A stretch of DNA of 64,000 nucleotides from Hanleya hanleyi (lineage: Eukaryota > Mollusca > Polyplacophora > Lepidopleurida > Hanleyidae), in NCBI GenBank assembly GCA_036873755.1, contig JAVTVY010033653.1, positions 1 through 64,000 of the forward strand. The letters run 5' to 3'. Position 1 is the stretch's first letter. Each line of letters begins with the position of its first letter. The notes below the pieces were generated by a model, which saw nothing but the letters and a program-made list of their open reading frames with translations, did no database searches and was not told the DNA's origin. Shown here in pieces: positions 34,728-46,589 of the stretch. Position numbers and translations under genes: made by a program.

Positions 34728-37700
34728 GGAAAGTACATGTAACAAAAAAAGTCTGCATTTATGCTAAGATCACTTGCAAAGACTTTTTGTTATGGTGTTG
34801 AGATTAACAGATGACCTTTTATTAAAATAACATTTATATCAAACAAATTTCATAATATCAATAATATAATGTGTTAATGTGTGAAACAGTTGAGCACATA
34901 TATGACCCTGACAAATAAATAGCAAAATTTACTAAAATTTTATTTGAAAAATGTGCACAGTCTGTACCACAAGGTAATATTCATCTGCAGTATATTTACA
35001 TGTATGATACATATTTATGTAATGATTTTGTAATAATTTGGTTTGCAATTAACTTTCCTATCATCTCATATTTGTTGTATGACTAACGAAGAATGTAGGA
35101 AATCTTAGTGTGATATTTGTCATGACACTGTCCTCTCATGTGTGATGGTATATATGATTGCTTGTACTTCGTGACTACCATCTCCAACTCATTTCTGCTC
35201 ACCATTCACCTGTTTCGTGGAAAAGTAACACTGTGTGGTGAGACCACACAAACAGATAATACAGTGAGTACAAAATGTCTACCATGGAACGTTATTTTCT
35301 TAAACAATAGCGCTATTCTGTTGTCTTGTTTTTTTCTTCACAGAACGATATCTTCCTCGTACATTGCAGTGATCTCCTCCATTATCCTCATTAATGATAT
35401 ACATTATAATTACAAGAAATCTTTCTGTGAAGGTAGAACATTTGTTATCTCCATCAGTTTTATGGCTGTGTTTTTATCTCGATGGTATTACAGTGAATTG
35501 TTGACGATCATCGTCCTTGATGGTCAGCAATTTTAACAATCTAACAATGGGATCAGTAAAAACAATGGTTCAGTGTAAATCATTGCTCTGACAGATCCGT
35601 TTGTTAAGTTTCATCAGGTGTGACAACAGAAACAAGGTTAACAATATGTTGTTCAGGAAACGTGCACATTCCATAGTGCCATTAACTTATTGGTTTGACT
35701 GGGACAATAGCACCATTACATGAGATATAATATGAAATCACAATTGTTTATAATTTACCAGAGCTAGTACAATTCACCCTACCTAGACTTGTGTCTAAAC
35801 CTGTCCCAGTAAAATCACCTGAGGATATTATTGGTGGCCAAATTATCCATGATTTTCTACTAGCAGGATCTTGTAACCCCCACTCCTCCTGAGTCGGCAC
35901 AGAAGAAGCAAGTCTGTATATTATGATGGACCGCTACCACCCATCCCCCCATGTCAGCCTGTTGGTGAGATGCATCACAATCTCGCAGCCAGTGTATTTG
36001 AACACCTTATGTGCGATCTATCTCTCATACAAGAAGCACTTCCTCACATTTGTCTGAATTTTATCTGTCCATCAAATATCTAAACAGGATCTCCTCTTAT
36101 CCCCAAATCTTACAGGGCTTTTTTTCTATTTTTTATGTTTTTTGTCCTTGAACTATTATGGTGTTTGGCCTGTGTATTTCTGTTTTAAACTAGACTTGTG
36201 TCTCCATTTCCTATTTCTTTTTGTCATCTGATACTATTTTATTTTGAAATAGTTCGCTTGAAGCCATGCTATGTTTTGCGGTTTGTTTATCCAATATGAC
36301 CACAAAGCTGAGATGTCCAACTTGAGGATTTATCAGTAGTTGTGATGTAAACCAAAAGCCTGTGTTTACTTAGATGTTCTGCTCATGTTTTGTGAGCTGT
36401 AATCATCATGTCAGCTCATATATAAAAGTTATATTTAAAGGAAGAAATCTTTTCAATTGTCACAGAACTTGTCTAATTCTTGAAGAGTTATAAATAGATA
36501 ACATGTTTTTTATGATACTGAAGTGTGTTGATTTTTTGCCAAAGAATCTTATGTATTTGAAGGGGGTCATTTGACTGTTTGCTGGGTTATATTTGAAGTA
36601 AATGTTTACCAGACTGTTTCAGGTTACACAAGAAACCGTAATAAATTATGTTTTCAAATTCTTTATCCAGCTCTACTCTGTTGAATTGTGTGGGGCTAAA
36701 GCAAATACTCAATTTTTTTTACCTTGAATTCCTAGGAGCAAACTTACTTTTTTGAGTAACTTGATTTGTATGGTGGAATTTCTATGTGTGCCTTAAGTTC
36801 ATGAATGTCTGTGCTCTTAGATTCTCTCTTTAAGATCGTGTAACCAGTTTTGTGTTTTCAATAGAGCAGAACCTAAGGATGCTATTCCCTCCGTGAGGTC
36901 TGTATGAAGGTGACGATAGTTTGGACACCAGGATCAACACCGCTTAGTCTCTAATTTTTTATATATATTGTGTGATCATAACAATACCATGATGTTGAAG
37001 AACGGGTCTTTTAAAATGCACGATCAGTGAGAACTGCAAAATCCATAATGGAAGCACTGTGAAGAAATCCAATCTTGTCACTGTTTGAGCCATGTGGTTG
37101 TTATTGCACCTGATGGTCTAATTAGCCTAGATAGTGCAGGGATCGTCTTTGTAGACAGCAGGCATCTTCCCCTTAGAAATCAGCCATTTTACAGATGATT
37201 GTAATGAATAGGGAACTCGTTCACTAGAGAATGGAAGGGAAATTTGGTTACATATAGCCTGGCTTGCTCCAGTTAAGTTATGACTGTTTGGACTGATGCA
37301 CATATTTACAGGTTTTCGGCATCAAGGATCATATATATTGTGTAATCATGTCTGTATCGTCTCAGTCATATTACCATTTCATATACATTCAATTCAAGAT
37401 TTTTCTTATTTTCTGTAGAAATTTTTTCAACAAGCGAGGAAAAAAACACTTTTATGGCACATTTGCCCTATTTTATCATCTTATTTCAAAAATATATTTC
37501 AAAGACAGAGTTTATGTACCGTGATACTTAGTTGTTTGTATGGCAAATTCCCCTTATTCAGACATTACTATGAAAGGAGAGAAACCTGCCAGAGGTTATA
37601 GGCTTTGTCATTACTATATTATACTGGGATATAACATCTCATATTATAGAGAAATATAGTATAACCTGTTTGTAGCTTGATCGTCTCTACAAGTTGGGCT

Positions 37701-38257
37701 GACTATAGTATCCATACAAGTAAGGATACATAGAGTGCTAATTCTCCATTCCTCCATTCAATCAGGCTCTCTACTCGAGGGGACGACTTCAAAGCGTTTA
37801 TTCCAAACAAGACATGTTGCATGTGTGGCATATCGTCTCTATTAAAAAATTACGCCTCTTTTTTATAAAGTCAGTGAAGCCTGCTTGTTAATCATAAAGC
37901 ACAAAGATAGATGGAGTAAAGATAGAGGACTGGGATAGGAGAAGGAAAATATACCAATAAAAAACCCAGTTCAATTCATTTCTCAGATCCACTCTGTATC
38001 CTGCCTAAATTACTTGAGCTGGTTGTAAATTTCTGATAAATTCCAAGAAGACTGGTTTTGATGCTTTGCCTCATATTATACATTCTTGTAAGCTTGTATG
38101 TATGGGATGAGCCGAATTCTGGTGGTTAAATTTTTGTGCCTCGAGGGCTGACATGGTCATGTTAGGATTGTATGGGACCTGAGGCAGCCCTGTCAGCAGA
38201 GATCACTGCAAGCTAAGGCCTCTAGGCATTAGGGTGATCTTCCCCATTTCTGCACAG
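34728..38257. other. No supported feature; one long frame of doubtful value
   Basis: A 132-codon plus-strand frame with a true ATG lies at 35138-35536 (MCDGIYDCLYFVTTISNSF...). It is hydrophobic and serine/isoleucine-rich, with no domain or splice pattern that would confirm it. The rest is AT-rich and featureless. Confidence 0.35.
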
Positions 38258-38307
38258 CTCCAGTGGCAGAACTTTCGTTACACAGCCTGTTGTACAGGAA
38301 TACTCAG
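38258..38307 (+). CDS. Candidate 50-bp internal exon
   Basis: Both splice sites are near consensus: CTTCCCCATTTCTGCACAG upstream and TACTCAG|GTAAGA downstream. One frame reads PVAELSLHSLLYRNTQ and ends in phase 0; a second reads SGRTFVTQPVVQEYS. With only 16 codons the frame cannot be decided and the exon could be untranslated. Plus strand only. Confidence 0.35.
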
Positions 38308-38309
38308 GT

Positions 38310-40310
38310 AAGATGTGGTTCACTACTGGTTTGTCCCTGTCAAAGTAGCCATTTTTCTTTTTCTTACATTTTATACTCGCATGAATGTATATCTTTACTT
38401 AGGACGTTTTCCCTATTTGAGGATCTTTCAGTGATATATGTATGTGTTCCCTGGTCATGTTGGTTAGAAAGCAACATACATGTAGGAACAGTGGCAGACC
38501 TACACTTTGCTACAACTAGGAAGCAAACGAAGGAGAAGTTATCTTTCATTTGTTAAGTGTCAATTTCTAATTTTATTTCGAAGAACTTCGTTACTTAAGC
38601 TGATCAGTGCCTGGATACAAACATTCTCAGATAGTTGGGACTGGCTACTTTATGTTCTGATTGATCATATTTACATACACCATTCTTCACTCTCTTTAGA
38701 CATGAAACGTAAGGTGAGAATTATCCGCTGAAGATGATTTGTGAGTCGCTAGTAGATCTGTCTTTGTGACGAGAGACAATGGCACACGAGAAATGACTGA
38801 CGACTGTCTTATGTGATTATATACAACCAGACTGTGACACCAGGATCACATAGAAACAAATAGTTACATTGTATAGCCTGTCACCTGTAATGAGGCCAGC
38901 CCTAAACATGTCTCCAAATGACACCTTTCACTTCCATAACTTGGATTATGCCTCAAAAAAGTATATTAGTTATGGCGTTAAATGTCTGCATAAAGTGTGA
39001 GCAGACAGACACTAAGACAGAGGGCTACACTGTGGACAATCCCTGCTTAATGTATCAAACATAAACTGACTTGTTTCAAGTCTCAGATTTTAGTATCGTC
39101 GCTTGACGGCTGGCGTGTGCTTTCGACGTTTTTGATCAATGGTCCTCTAAAAAGAAAAATAATTTATGGCATCAGTTTTTCAAATAAATGTAACAGTCAA
39201 ATAGAGTGAATCTCTTAACAAAGAAGTGAATTCCATATGAAGATAAATCTGCAGGATTTGTTTTTTTGGAAAGATGGATGAAAAGCATGCATTGTGCTTT
39301 AATGGAAAATAACAGAATTAAATTTAAAGAACATAAACTGGGAGCCAGGGACTGTGTCTGAGAAGAATAGAGAGTAGGTTTTAAAAATTAAAAAAAAAAC
39401 AAAAACAAAAAAATAGATGCAAACATACGTGCCTGTAGATGTAATAATCCTTTTGTGTATTTGCAATAACAATCAACTTAGTCTTTGACACGTCTCTCTA
39501 TTATTTTGTATTGTTCTACTTCACTTTGATGTGCTGCCCCAAGGGCCATATATTTTTTGTGCGGTAAATTGAATTGAATACAAACGCCTATCACTCAAGG
39601 ACAGATTTAACAATAGTGATATTCTATTGTTCCATTTTTTTCTCTGGATCCTTGGTAAAAGAATTTGTCATTTCTCCCTGGGGACACATTTTTTCCCATT
39701 TTGAGATGTGTCTATTGTGCTTGCAGTTTTAAGCTTTCAAACTGAAAATACCAGATTGAAAAAAACGTATGCCGACAATTTTGTCTATTCTTGGTTGGAA
39801 TCTCAAACTCTCAGGCCATAATAGGCCTTGTGTAATTGACCCTGGGTAATTGGCCTTGGGTAACTTGCCTTGGGTGATTGGTCATCATCATATACATATC
39901 TATTCATCTGTGTGTATTGTGCTTTCTGTTCATCTGTATGTTTGTCTGTAAATATCATATCATTATGACCCAAGCTCTAATTCAAGAAGGTCTATGATAA
40001 GGCTTACTACATTCACACCATAAAAGCATCTGGTCATAAACTGGAAATCTATTGAATACCAGGTTTAGGTTAGCTGGTTTAAAATAGCTTCATCATTCAT
40101 CAATGTATTGTTTTGAAAATTTTAAGAAAGAGACCCATATTTCACATCACCTGGTCAAAATAAGTTCATCAGGGATAACTTTCCCCTTTTCCAACATGGG
40201 TTAGTAGGATAATGCTAGTCTGAATGCTATTCCCACCTTCCTCTTTTACACACCATCCAGCAATTTGGTCTTGCGAATTAATGCAAAGGTCTTTTCCTAG
40301 ACCAGGCCCA
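38310..40310. other. Mostly featureless; short tandem repeat near 39.85 kb
   Basis: At 39825-39888 there are four imperfect copies of a 15-17 bp unit around TTGGGTAATTGGCC. Otherwise AT-rich DNA without recognisable elements. Confidence 0.45.
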
Positions 40311-40321
40311 TTTTTAGATGC

Positions 40322-40353
40322 TCCCCCCCCCCCCCTTAGGCTGAGGGGTTTAC
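40322..40353 (+). repeat. C-run and solo D-type end
   Basis: A run of about 13 C is followed by TTAGGCTGAGGGGT. The last 11 bases equal the inverted 3' end of element D (20154-20164). No hairpin or core unit follows, so it is a relic or a chance match. Confidence 0.35.
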
Positions 40354-40569
40354 AGGGTCTTATTAAATTAGATGTTTTGTTCAGGATATTGAAATGACCT
40401 CTGCTGGTACAGAAATACTTATTCTGTTTGACACTGTCATTCTTTCAATGGACATATATATGTACATCTGTTTCATGTTGAAGGGTTAATAGATTGATGA
40501 AGCCTTTATATAAAAAATAGAGTATTTTCATTTGGATGGAGATAAAGACCTGTACATGATTTTATTTGA

Positions 40570-40900
40570 TATCTTCATAGGATATAGCTACTCTGCTGCT
40601 ACAAATAGCTTAGAATGGTTTGGCAGTCATTGATTGAGTTTTCATGTAAAAGATTTGTACTATAAAAGGGTTTTATAGGATATAGAACTTCTGCTGCTGC
40701 ATAAAACCTTGAATCAGTTTGACAGCTCTCATCTCAAACAAACTTTCACCTGTATTGTACCATTGAACTGTACAAGTGTGAGCGGACCTGTATGGGCTCA
40801 ATTCCTGTGGATGGATATTGGAATGAACAAAGAGTTGTAGATAATATAGAAGTTCGGTCAGCACAAAAAGCCTTGAATCAATTTGATAGTCATTATTCTA
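40570..40900. repeat. Degenerate tandem units (AACTTCTGCTGCT...)
   Basis: Three diverged units near 40577, 40678 and 40845 share ATATAGAACTTCTGCTGCTG, AAACCTTGAATCAGTTTGA and AGTCAT; a fourth trace is near 41775. Spacing is irregular (about 100-165 bp). Confidence 0.5.
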
Positions 40901-41124
40901 CTACCTCTATGGTGGATTTTTGGGAGTGTGTGCTAGTGCACAGTGAGAAGACCCGGATACAAATCACTTCTTAGTTCTAATGTATGGAGATTTGAATTGC
41001 AATTGATGGTTCTACCCAAGGTCCTATAATGCATGGTATACATTTAATCTGTAATGTAGAGTAGATACAGACATGTTATGATATTATATAGGAACATTGC
41101 TTTGTCTACAGAAATGTTTGGATC

Positions 41125-41600
41125 ACTTTTTTCCCCCTGCCTTACCCCGATTGAGCGAAATCTATAGAATCCCTGTCTGCATGTGTGTGTGTGTGCATCA
41201 CATTTTTCTGTTAACAGGTTAGTTGGAAAACTACTGATTCAATTCACTTCAAATTTTAATGGAAGATAAAATTGCGGAATAGCTCTCCGCCTATTGATTT
41301 TGAAGTCACCGTGTCAAAGGTGAAGGTCACTTTGGTTAGAAAATCTGTAAAACAAAAGAGGAAAATCTCCAGCCCCAGTTTATGAATTGGTACCAAACAG
41401 TTTATATATTGTGCCCATGAGGAAAAGAAGTCCCTTGTCTTAGGTTTAGATCAAAAGGTAAAGGTCAGGTTCTCCCAGGCCAGGGCCTTAAAAAAATGAA
41501 AAATTCCCTGTTCCAAGTCCTGAATTGCACATGGTGGAGACAATAACTCTATTTATTTTGAGGTCAAAAAGTCATGGACACCTAGGCCAGAAAATGTGGT
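41125..41600 (+). repeat. Tandem-core-like repeat fragment
   Basis: CTGTCTGCATGTGTGTGTGT leads into units containing AAACTACTGATTCAATTCAC, TGAATTGGTACCAAACAG and GTCAAAGGTGAAGGTCACTT. It is related in layout and wording to the array at 56697-57660. Confidence 0.55.
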
Positions 41601-41890
41601 TAAAGTGAATAATACTATACCAATACTTCTAACACATCAGAATGTGTAGACATTGGAGTGCACCAATATTGTATTTATATTAGCCATATAGATGGACCAT
41701 CAGTACAATATATATGGATTGATATATTGATTACAGATTCTTTTCGAGTGCCTGTTTCATAGGATGTAAGTACCATAGAACTATATGTTGCTATATGAAT
41801 TAGTTTGATGGCTTTCTCTAAGAGAAATTGTATATTATCATGGAAGGACACAGTGCTGTGAGTACACGTGTATAGACTAATTGCCAGTAT

Positions 41891-42026
41891 AGGGGACTTC
41901 ACATGTCAACTATCCAATCAGATTCTGTAGTTGTCACTTCCTGTTTATCAATTTTAGCCCAGTTAACCAATCAACTGACAGAACTAGCACTTTTGATTTA
42001 TCTTCTGGTCCTATTTGTGTAGGCCT
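41891..42026 (+). mobile_element. 136-bp MITE, copy 2 of 3
   Basis: The body matches 22027-22157 (CTTCCTGTTTATCAATTTTA, CCAATCAACTGACAGAACTA). The ends are decayed: the right end is TTGTGTAGGCCT in place of TTGTGCAAGCCT. Confidence 0.75.
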
Positions 42027-42812
42027 CCCATTTGGGAGCCCTTCTTTAACTACAGACTTTCACCTCCATCATGGTCTTTGAGATGTGCTTACTATGAGTA
42101 CAAGTTGTAATTTCCAGTAGATGAAGTTAAGATGAGAGACGGGATCTCCAAGTTACCTATAAATGAATATAAAATAGATTGTTATAGGGTTTGACAATGA
42201 TTTGTGGACCATCAAATGGGGAGGTGTGACACCTGTGCTCCTCGTGTCAAGGGTAGAGTATTATTAGAGGACTCCACTATGACCTAAATATGTGTCATAG
42301 TGAAGAGCCCCCTATTGATGGTTTGTTTGAGGTACATGCTTACATACTCAGCACAAATAGACCTGGTCAAATACTCCAGCGCTGTACTAACACTACACTT
42401 ACTGTTGATATACTCTATTCAGGAATGGTATTGGTACATTTATTTCATTGGTAGATTCTGTGACAGTTCTATATCATGATATATCATGCTAGTATTGTGC
42501 TTTGAAGTTGCCTCATTCCAGTTTCTATGGTTACAAAGTTTGACCTGCGACCGTGCAGAGTGCGAACAAGTGGAACTTGATAAAATACCAAGTGACATTT
42601 CACTTCTTATTGATTTTTACTTTATTCAACAATAATATTTATTTTCACCTTCAGATTTTTAGTTTTTGGCAACAGTTCTGGTTACAAATACCATATGATA
42701 CGTTACAGGAAGATATTTTTGTCATTTAGAAAGTGATTGTATAACAGTATTTTGCTTATTTTTGGGGATTACACTATCTTTAGTATAGTGCCAATTTTAG
42801 TACTGAAAATTG

Positions 42813-43034
42813 GTCGAGACCCATGCGGCATTCGTACCACCAGAGTCTGGCACCCAGCTGCCAGCACAATATGTTGGCGATCTAAACCAGTCAGCCAATG
42901 GGCCTCCCACAAGAATAGTGGGTAGCAGATCGGTAGTCTTGAAAGCGAACATACTATACCCCTCTGATGACCATAATGACACTGCTCCCATAGCTGAACA
43001 CATAGGAAAATATTTTTTGTCATTTAGAAAGTGA
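42813..43034 (+). CDS. Coding-like segment between 30-bp direct repeats
   Basis: A 74-codon frame ending in TGA at 43034 reads VETHAAFVPPESGTQLPAQY, continues SRSVVLKANILYPSDDHND and ends GKYFLSFRK. It looks like a genuine protein end, but no ATG or good acceptor precedes it; an in-frame TGA lies two codons upstream. Its last 30 bp (GGAAAATATTTTTTGTCATT...) also occur at 42709-42737 with one base less. The DNA is GC-richer than its flanks, and two minus-strand frames are open too (one reading LVGGPLADWF). It could be a terminal exon, a processed fragment, or an unrecognised repeat. Confidence 0.3.
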   Translation, partial: VETHAAFVPPESGTQLPAQYVGDLNQSANGPPTRIVGSRSVVLKANILYPSDDHNDTAPIAEHIGKYFLSFRK

Positions 43035-43692
43035 TCGGATCCCACCCACCCACCCCCTCATGAAGCCTGCAAAAAAAAAATTAGACACATTGGTCGATTA
43101 AATTATTCTGGGGACATTTGTATATTTTGTTTATAACATGATCTACTTTGAAGCTGTTTCTCATTGATGAATTTGATTTGTGATATTGAAAGGTGACGGA
43201 AGAAATACTGCCACCATGGATTTCTGATGCATCCCTTATGTTAATGAGGCAGGGACTTGCAGACACAGAATTAGCTCAGTAACTATTTGAACTGACCGTA
43301 GCATGCTCTATGGGCAGCTTGCTGGCATGGGCATGCACATTGCCCTTTTGAAAAGCCGCAATAACTGATGTGCATTTGTCAGTTGCAGTTAAGACAAAAA
43401 TTGTTTTACAAAATTAATTGATTTCTGTACATCTACCTGGATTCAGAATCTCTAAGGTGACATATTATATATATATATAGCTTTATTTAATGAGGGTGAC
43501 TCTGTCAGTTACAAAACTGTTCTTCCCGGAGGCCCTCGAGAAAAGATATTAATACATAACCAATAATACAATATTCTATATACATGATATAGAGAGATGA
43601 GAAGGCAGAGATTAAAGTTGTACAATAAGATGAAAAGACGGTATGAGTAAAGACAGGTTTTTTTTATGCACATGTACTTTGTTTTATAGTTT

Positions 43693-44642
43693 TCATGAGT
43701 CTGGACTTGAAAGTATTGAGAGGGAGTTCCATATCAGTGTACCTGAATAGCTGAGACTTTGTTTTAGGTAGTTTGTTCTGGGTCTGGGAAGATAGAGCTT
43801 ATTGTTCTCAGCTGATCTAAGATTTTGGGTGGTAATTTCATTGATATACTTGAATAGAGAATTTAGGTAAGGGGGACAGAGATCATGGGTGATTTTGAAC
43901 ATGAAAACAGCTTTTTGGTAGGTTAGTCTCTCATGTACACTAACCCAATTAAGTTTCTTGAAGAGTGTTTCTGTTGGAGTCAGGTAGTGAGCTTTCAGAA
44001 TTATTCTGGCTGCTCTTTTTTGAAGCTTGAAAACTCTATCCAACTGTGTTGTCGTTGCATTCCCCCATATTGTCAGGCAGTAGTCTATGTGTGGAAGAAT
44101 GTATGCATTGTAATAAGTGACCGATGCTTCTTTCCTGAGAAGGTGTCTGTGTCTGTAGAGGATACCAATTTTTGATGAGATCTTGTGGCAGACAGAATCA
44201 ACATGATCATTCCAGCTAAGAGTTTGGTCAACAGTCAGGCCTAAAATCTTGTCTGTTTTAACATTTTGTAAATCTGTTCCATTGACAGTGATGTGTAATG
44301 TATGATCATGCTTTTTTGAGTTGTGTTTAGTTGTGAGAACCATAATTGTTGACTTAGATGTGTGGATGTACATTTTGTTATCATGACACCATCCCTCAAT
44401 GACTTCCATGTCCAGACCCATGATTGTTTCAAGCTCAGCTAAACTTGTGGCTGTGTAGTACATGTATATAGTAGTGTCATCTGCGTATAGATCAATAGTA
44501 CTTATCAAATCACATAACAATAAATCATTAACATATATAATAAAGATCAGTGGTCCAAGGATAGACCCCTGAGGAACACCAGCCTTAATAGGGAGAGGAT
44601 CAGACATGTGATCATCGATAAAAACAAACTGTTGTCTATTAT
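43693..44642 (-). pseudogene. Reverse transcriptase, C-terminal portion (YADD and thumb)
   Basis: The frame continues from the other side of the insertion (NRQQFVFIDDH), then AGVPQGSILGPLIFIIYVND (motif B) and the catalytic LYADDTT (motif C), followed by LGLTVDQTLSWNDHV (motif D/E region) and the C-terminal block LQKRAARIILKAHYLTPTE, typical of L2/CR1-clade LINEs, to a TGA at 43693. An internal ATG (44607) exists but is not expected to be a natural start. No other frameshift or stop was seen. Confidence 0.9.
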
Positions 44643-44650
44643 ATAAATAT

Positions 44651-44823
44651 ATATTAGTCCTGTCGCTGAAATTAGCCTATGTATATTCACTTGTTAATTC
44701 GGGATAGAACAAGCCCCCTGGGGTTTTATTCCCGCCACATATGCGGCTAACTACTCATTCCTGTATATTCTGCATATCTGTTTTCTCTTGCTGTGTGGTG
44801 AATAAATATTCATTCATTCATTC
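44651..44823 (+). mobile_element. 173-bp retroposon inserted in the LINE
   Basis: Flanked by the 8-bp duplication ATAAATAT (44643-44650 and 44824-44831). On the plus strand it ends GTGAATAAATATTCATTCATTC, an (ATTC)n tail of the type left by LINE-driven retroposition. No clear A or B box is seen, so it may be a truncated LINE 3' end rather than a full SINE. Confidence 0.85.
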
Positions 44824-44831
44824 ATAAATAT

Positions 44832-46066
44832 GACTTCATCCAGTCAAGTGCTTTGGTAGAAAATTTATAATGTTTCAGTTTTTCTAGTACAATGTCATGG
44901 TTCACGGTATCAAAAGCTTTCTTAAAATCTAGTTTGGCACAGCCTACAAGGTGACCTTTGTCTATGGAGGCTAGCCAGGACTCTACCATTTTGGTTAAGG
45001 CGCTTTGGCAAGAATGCTTTGCACGAAAACCTGACTGACTTTCGCACAGCAATTTGAAAGTGGATAAATAATTGTAGAGAGAGTCATGGATATGTCGTTC
45101 TATTATTTTGGAAATGGATGAGAGCACAGATATGGGTCTATAGTTTTCGCAGAGCTCTGGATCACCAGATTTGAAAAGAGGAATTACCTTGGCTAATTTC
45201 CATTTTTCAGGAAATTCATTTTGCTCAATGCTCATGTTTATTATGTAGGTAAGAGGTTCAGCTATTATTTGTGCAGACATTTTTAAGAATTTGGGTCCAA
45301 TGAGGTCGGGTCCAGTACTTTTCCTTGCATTTAAGTTTATTAGATGTTTATACATTGATTCTACTTTTATTGACGGTATGTCAAACTGGACATTTTCAGG
45401 CACCTTATCATTTATAAAATTCATCAGTTTTTCGTGTGGGCGACTAGATGGTTGCTGAGTGCTTGTGGGGTTCTGGAGAGTTTTAAGAAGCTGTGTGGGA
45501 ATATCTGTAAAGAAGTTGTTGATTTCATTTTTGATTTGTCTTTTATCAGTTAAATATTCACTGTTGGTTTTTAGCTGCAAGTAGTCACTGGTTGCCTTGA
45601 GTCTGTGAGGAGCTAAATTAACTTTACTGGGATCCACTTCTCTAAGCACAGCCCATATACCTTCAGGTTTATTCTTGTTTGCCTCTATGAGATTTTCAAA
45701 ATGTTTTTTCTTTGCTTTATGCAGTAAACAGTTGGCCTGATTTCGCCATCTTTTGGCATTTTGGAAATCTTGTTCTGCATGAAACTTATCCCTCAACTTA
45801 CGAGCCTCTGCTACTTCCTCATCATGCAGCCACTGTGGTAGTTTTTTACTTCTGACTCTCCTCTTGCAGAAAGGAGCATGGCTATCTAGGGCCTCATTAA
45901 ATAAATCTGTAAAGGTTTCAAGGGCTTTATTTGGGTTACTTGTCATCTTTATTGTAGACCAAGGCTTTCCAGCCAAATCTTCTAGAAAATTTTCAGAGTC
46001 AGCAATACAGTGAGACCAAACTTCAGTCCTGATTGGAGGTAAATAGACAATCAAAACTGGTTGCAC
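44832..46066 (-). pseudogene. Reverse transcriptase, N-terminal portion (motifs 0-3)
   Basis: Frame of about 410 residues without an ATG at its start (the first codon available is GTG, owing to truncation). It begins in the linker after the endonuclease (QPVLIVYLPPIRTEVWSH) and has the LINE RT landmarks: NARKSTGPDLIGPKFLK, WKLAKVIPLFKSGD..YRPIS, SQSGFRAKHSCQSAL and the metal-binding motif A region LDFKKAFDTVNHDIV. It breaks after DWMKSYL, where the 173-bp insertion begins, and continues at 44642. Without the insertion the junction reads KSYLYNRQQF, in frame. It acts in target-primed reverse transcription; this copy cannot make a full protein. Confidence 0.9.
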
Positions 46067-46254
46067 AACATATAGCCACTCAAATTGATCAAAACTGATC
46101 TTATATCTCAGAGAAGATTGTAGACTTTTGATTGGTTGGCAGGCCTAACGTTTGACATCGTATTTCAAATCTGCTGGGAAAATATGGAATTTGCTAGACA
46201 AAAAGATCTCGTATACCCCAGGATTGAAGGGCTCACGTGCAGTCATCCTTAGCA

Positions 46255-46587
46255 ATGACCAGCAGTTCGCCAGCAGCATGGCGCAAGGTGGAGGAAGGTG
46301 AAATCAACGTTTCCATCATACATGTACGTAAATGGGGTTGCATACAGAGCATACAAGAAACAATCTGAAGCAAAATAAATTTGTCGACAATTAAAAAAAC
46401 AAAACAAAAATCAGTGAACACACTTTCACTCAAAGCTAAAAACAGACTTAAGAGATACTTTCTCAGTGGTGATCCCGTCCATATTGTTGACCCTGTCTCC
46501 GCTAAGCTTGTGCTAACTGCGCCTCAGAAAAATATGGCAAGAGCAAATCTCATCCCGTATTACCCCGAAAGGGTGACATATTACTAA
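46255..46587 (+). CDS. Candidate small gene with one in-frame TGA or an intron
   Basis: ATG at 46255 (TTAGCAATGACC) opens MTSSSPAAWRKVEEGEINVS up to a TGA at about 46366; the same frame is then open to 46587, reading LSLKAKNRLKRYFLSGDPV, HIVDPVSAKLVLTAPQKN and IPYYPERVTYY before TAA. A 117-bp intron from GGAAG|GTGAAA (46297) to AAAAATCAG (46414) would remove the TGA and keep the frame, giving about 72 residues, though the acceptor lacks a pyrimidine tract. Alternatively it is a decayed copy with one nonsense codon. Basic N-terminal half; no family recognised. Confidence 0.35.
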
Positions 46588-46589
46588 TA

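Larger units (their letters stand above)
43471..46069 (-). mobile_element. 5'-truncated non-LTR retrotransposon (L2/CR1-like LINE)
   Basis: About 2.4 kb of LINE sequence (plus a 173-bp insertion) lies on the minus strand. It holds most of the reverse transcriptase and C-terminal region; the upstream endonuclease domain is missing, so the copy is truncated at about 46069. After the stop at 43693 the 3' UTR (about 220 bp) ends in TTAAATAAAGCTATATATAT, i.e. an AATAAA-like signal and a (TA)n tail. Apart from the insertion the reading frame is undamaged, so the copy seems young. Confidence 0.9.

Noticed and set aside
35138..35536. 132-codon frame with ATG as a membrane protein gene
   Set aside because: Hydrophobic, serine/isoleucine-rich composition typical of AT-rich random sequence; no recognisable family and no supporting promoter or splice signals.
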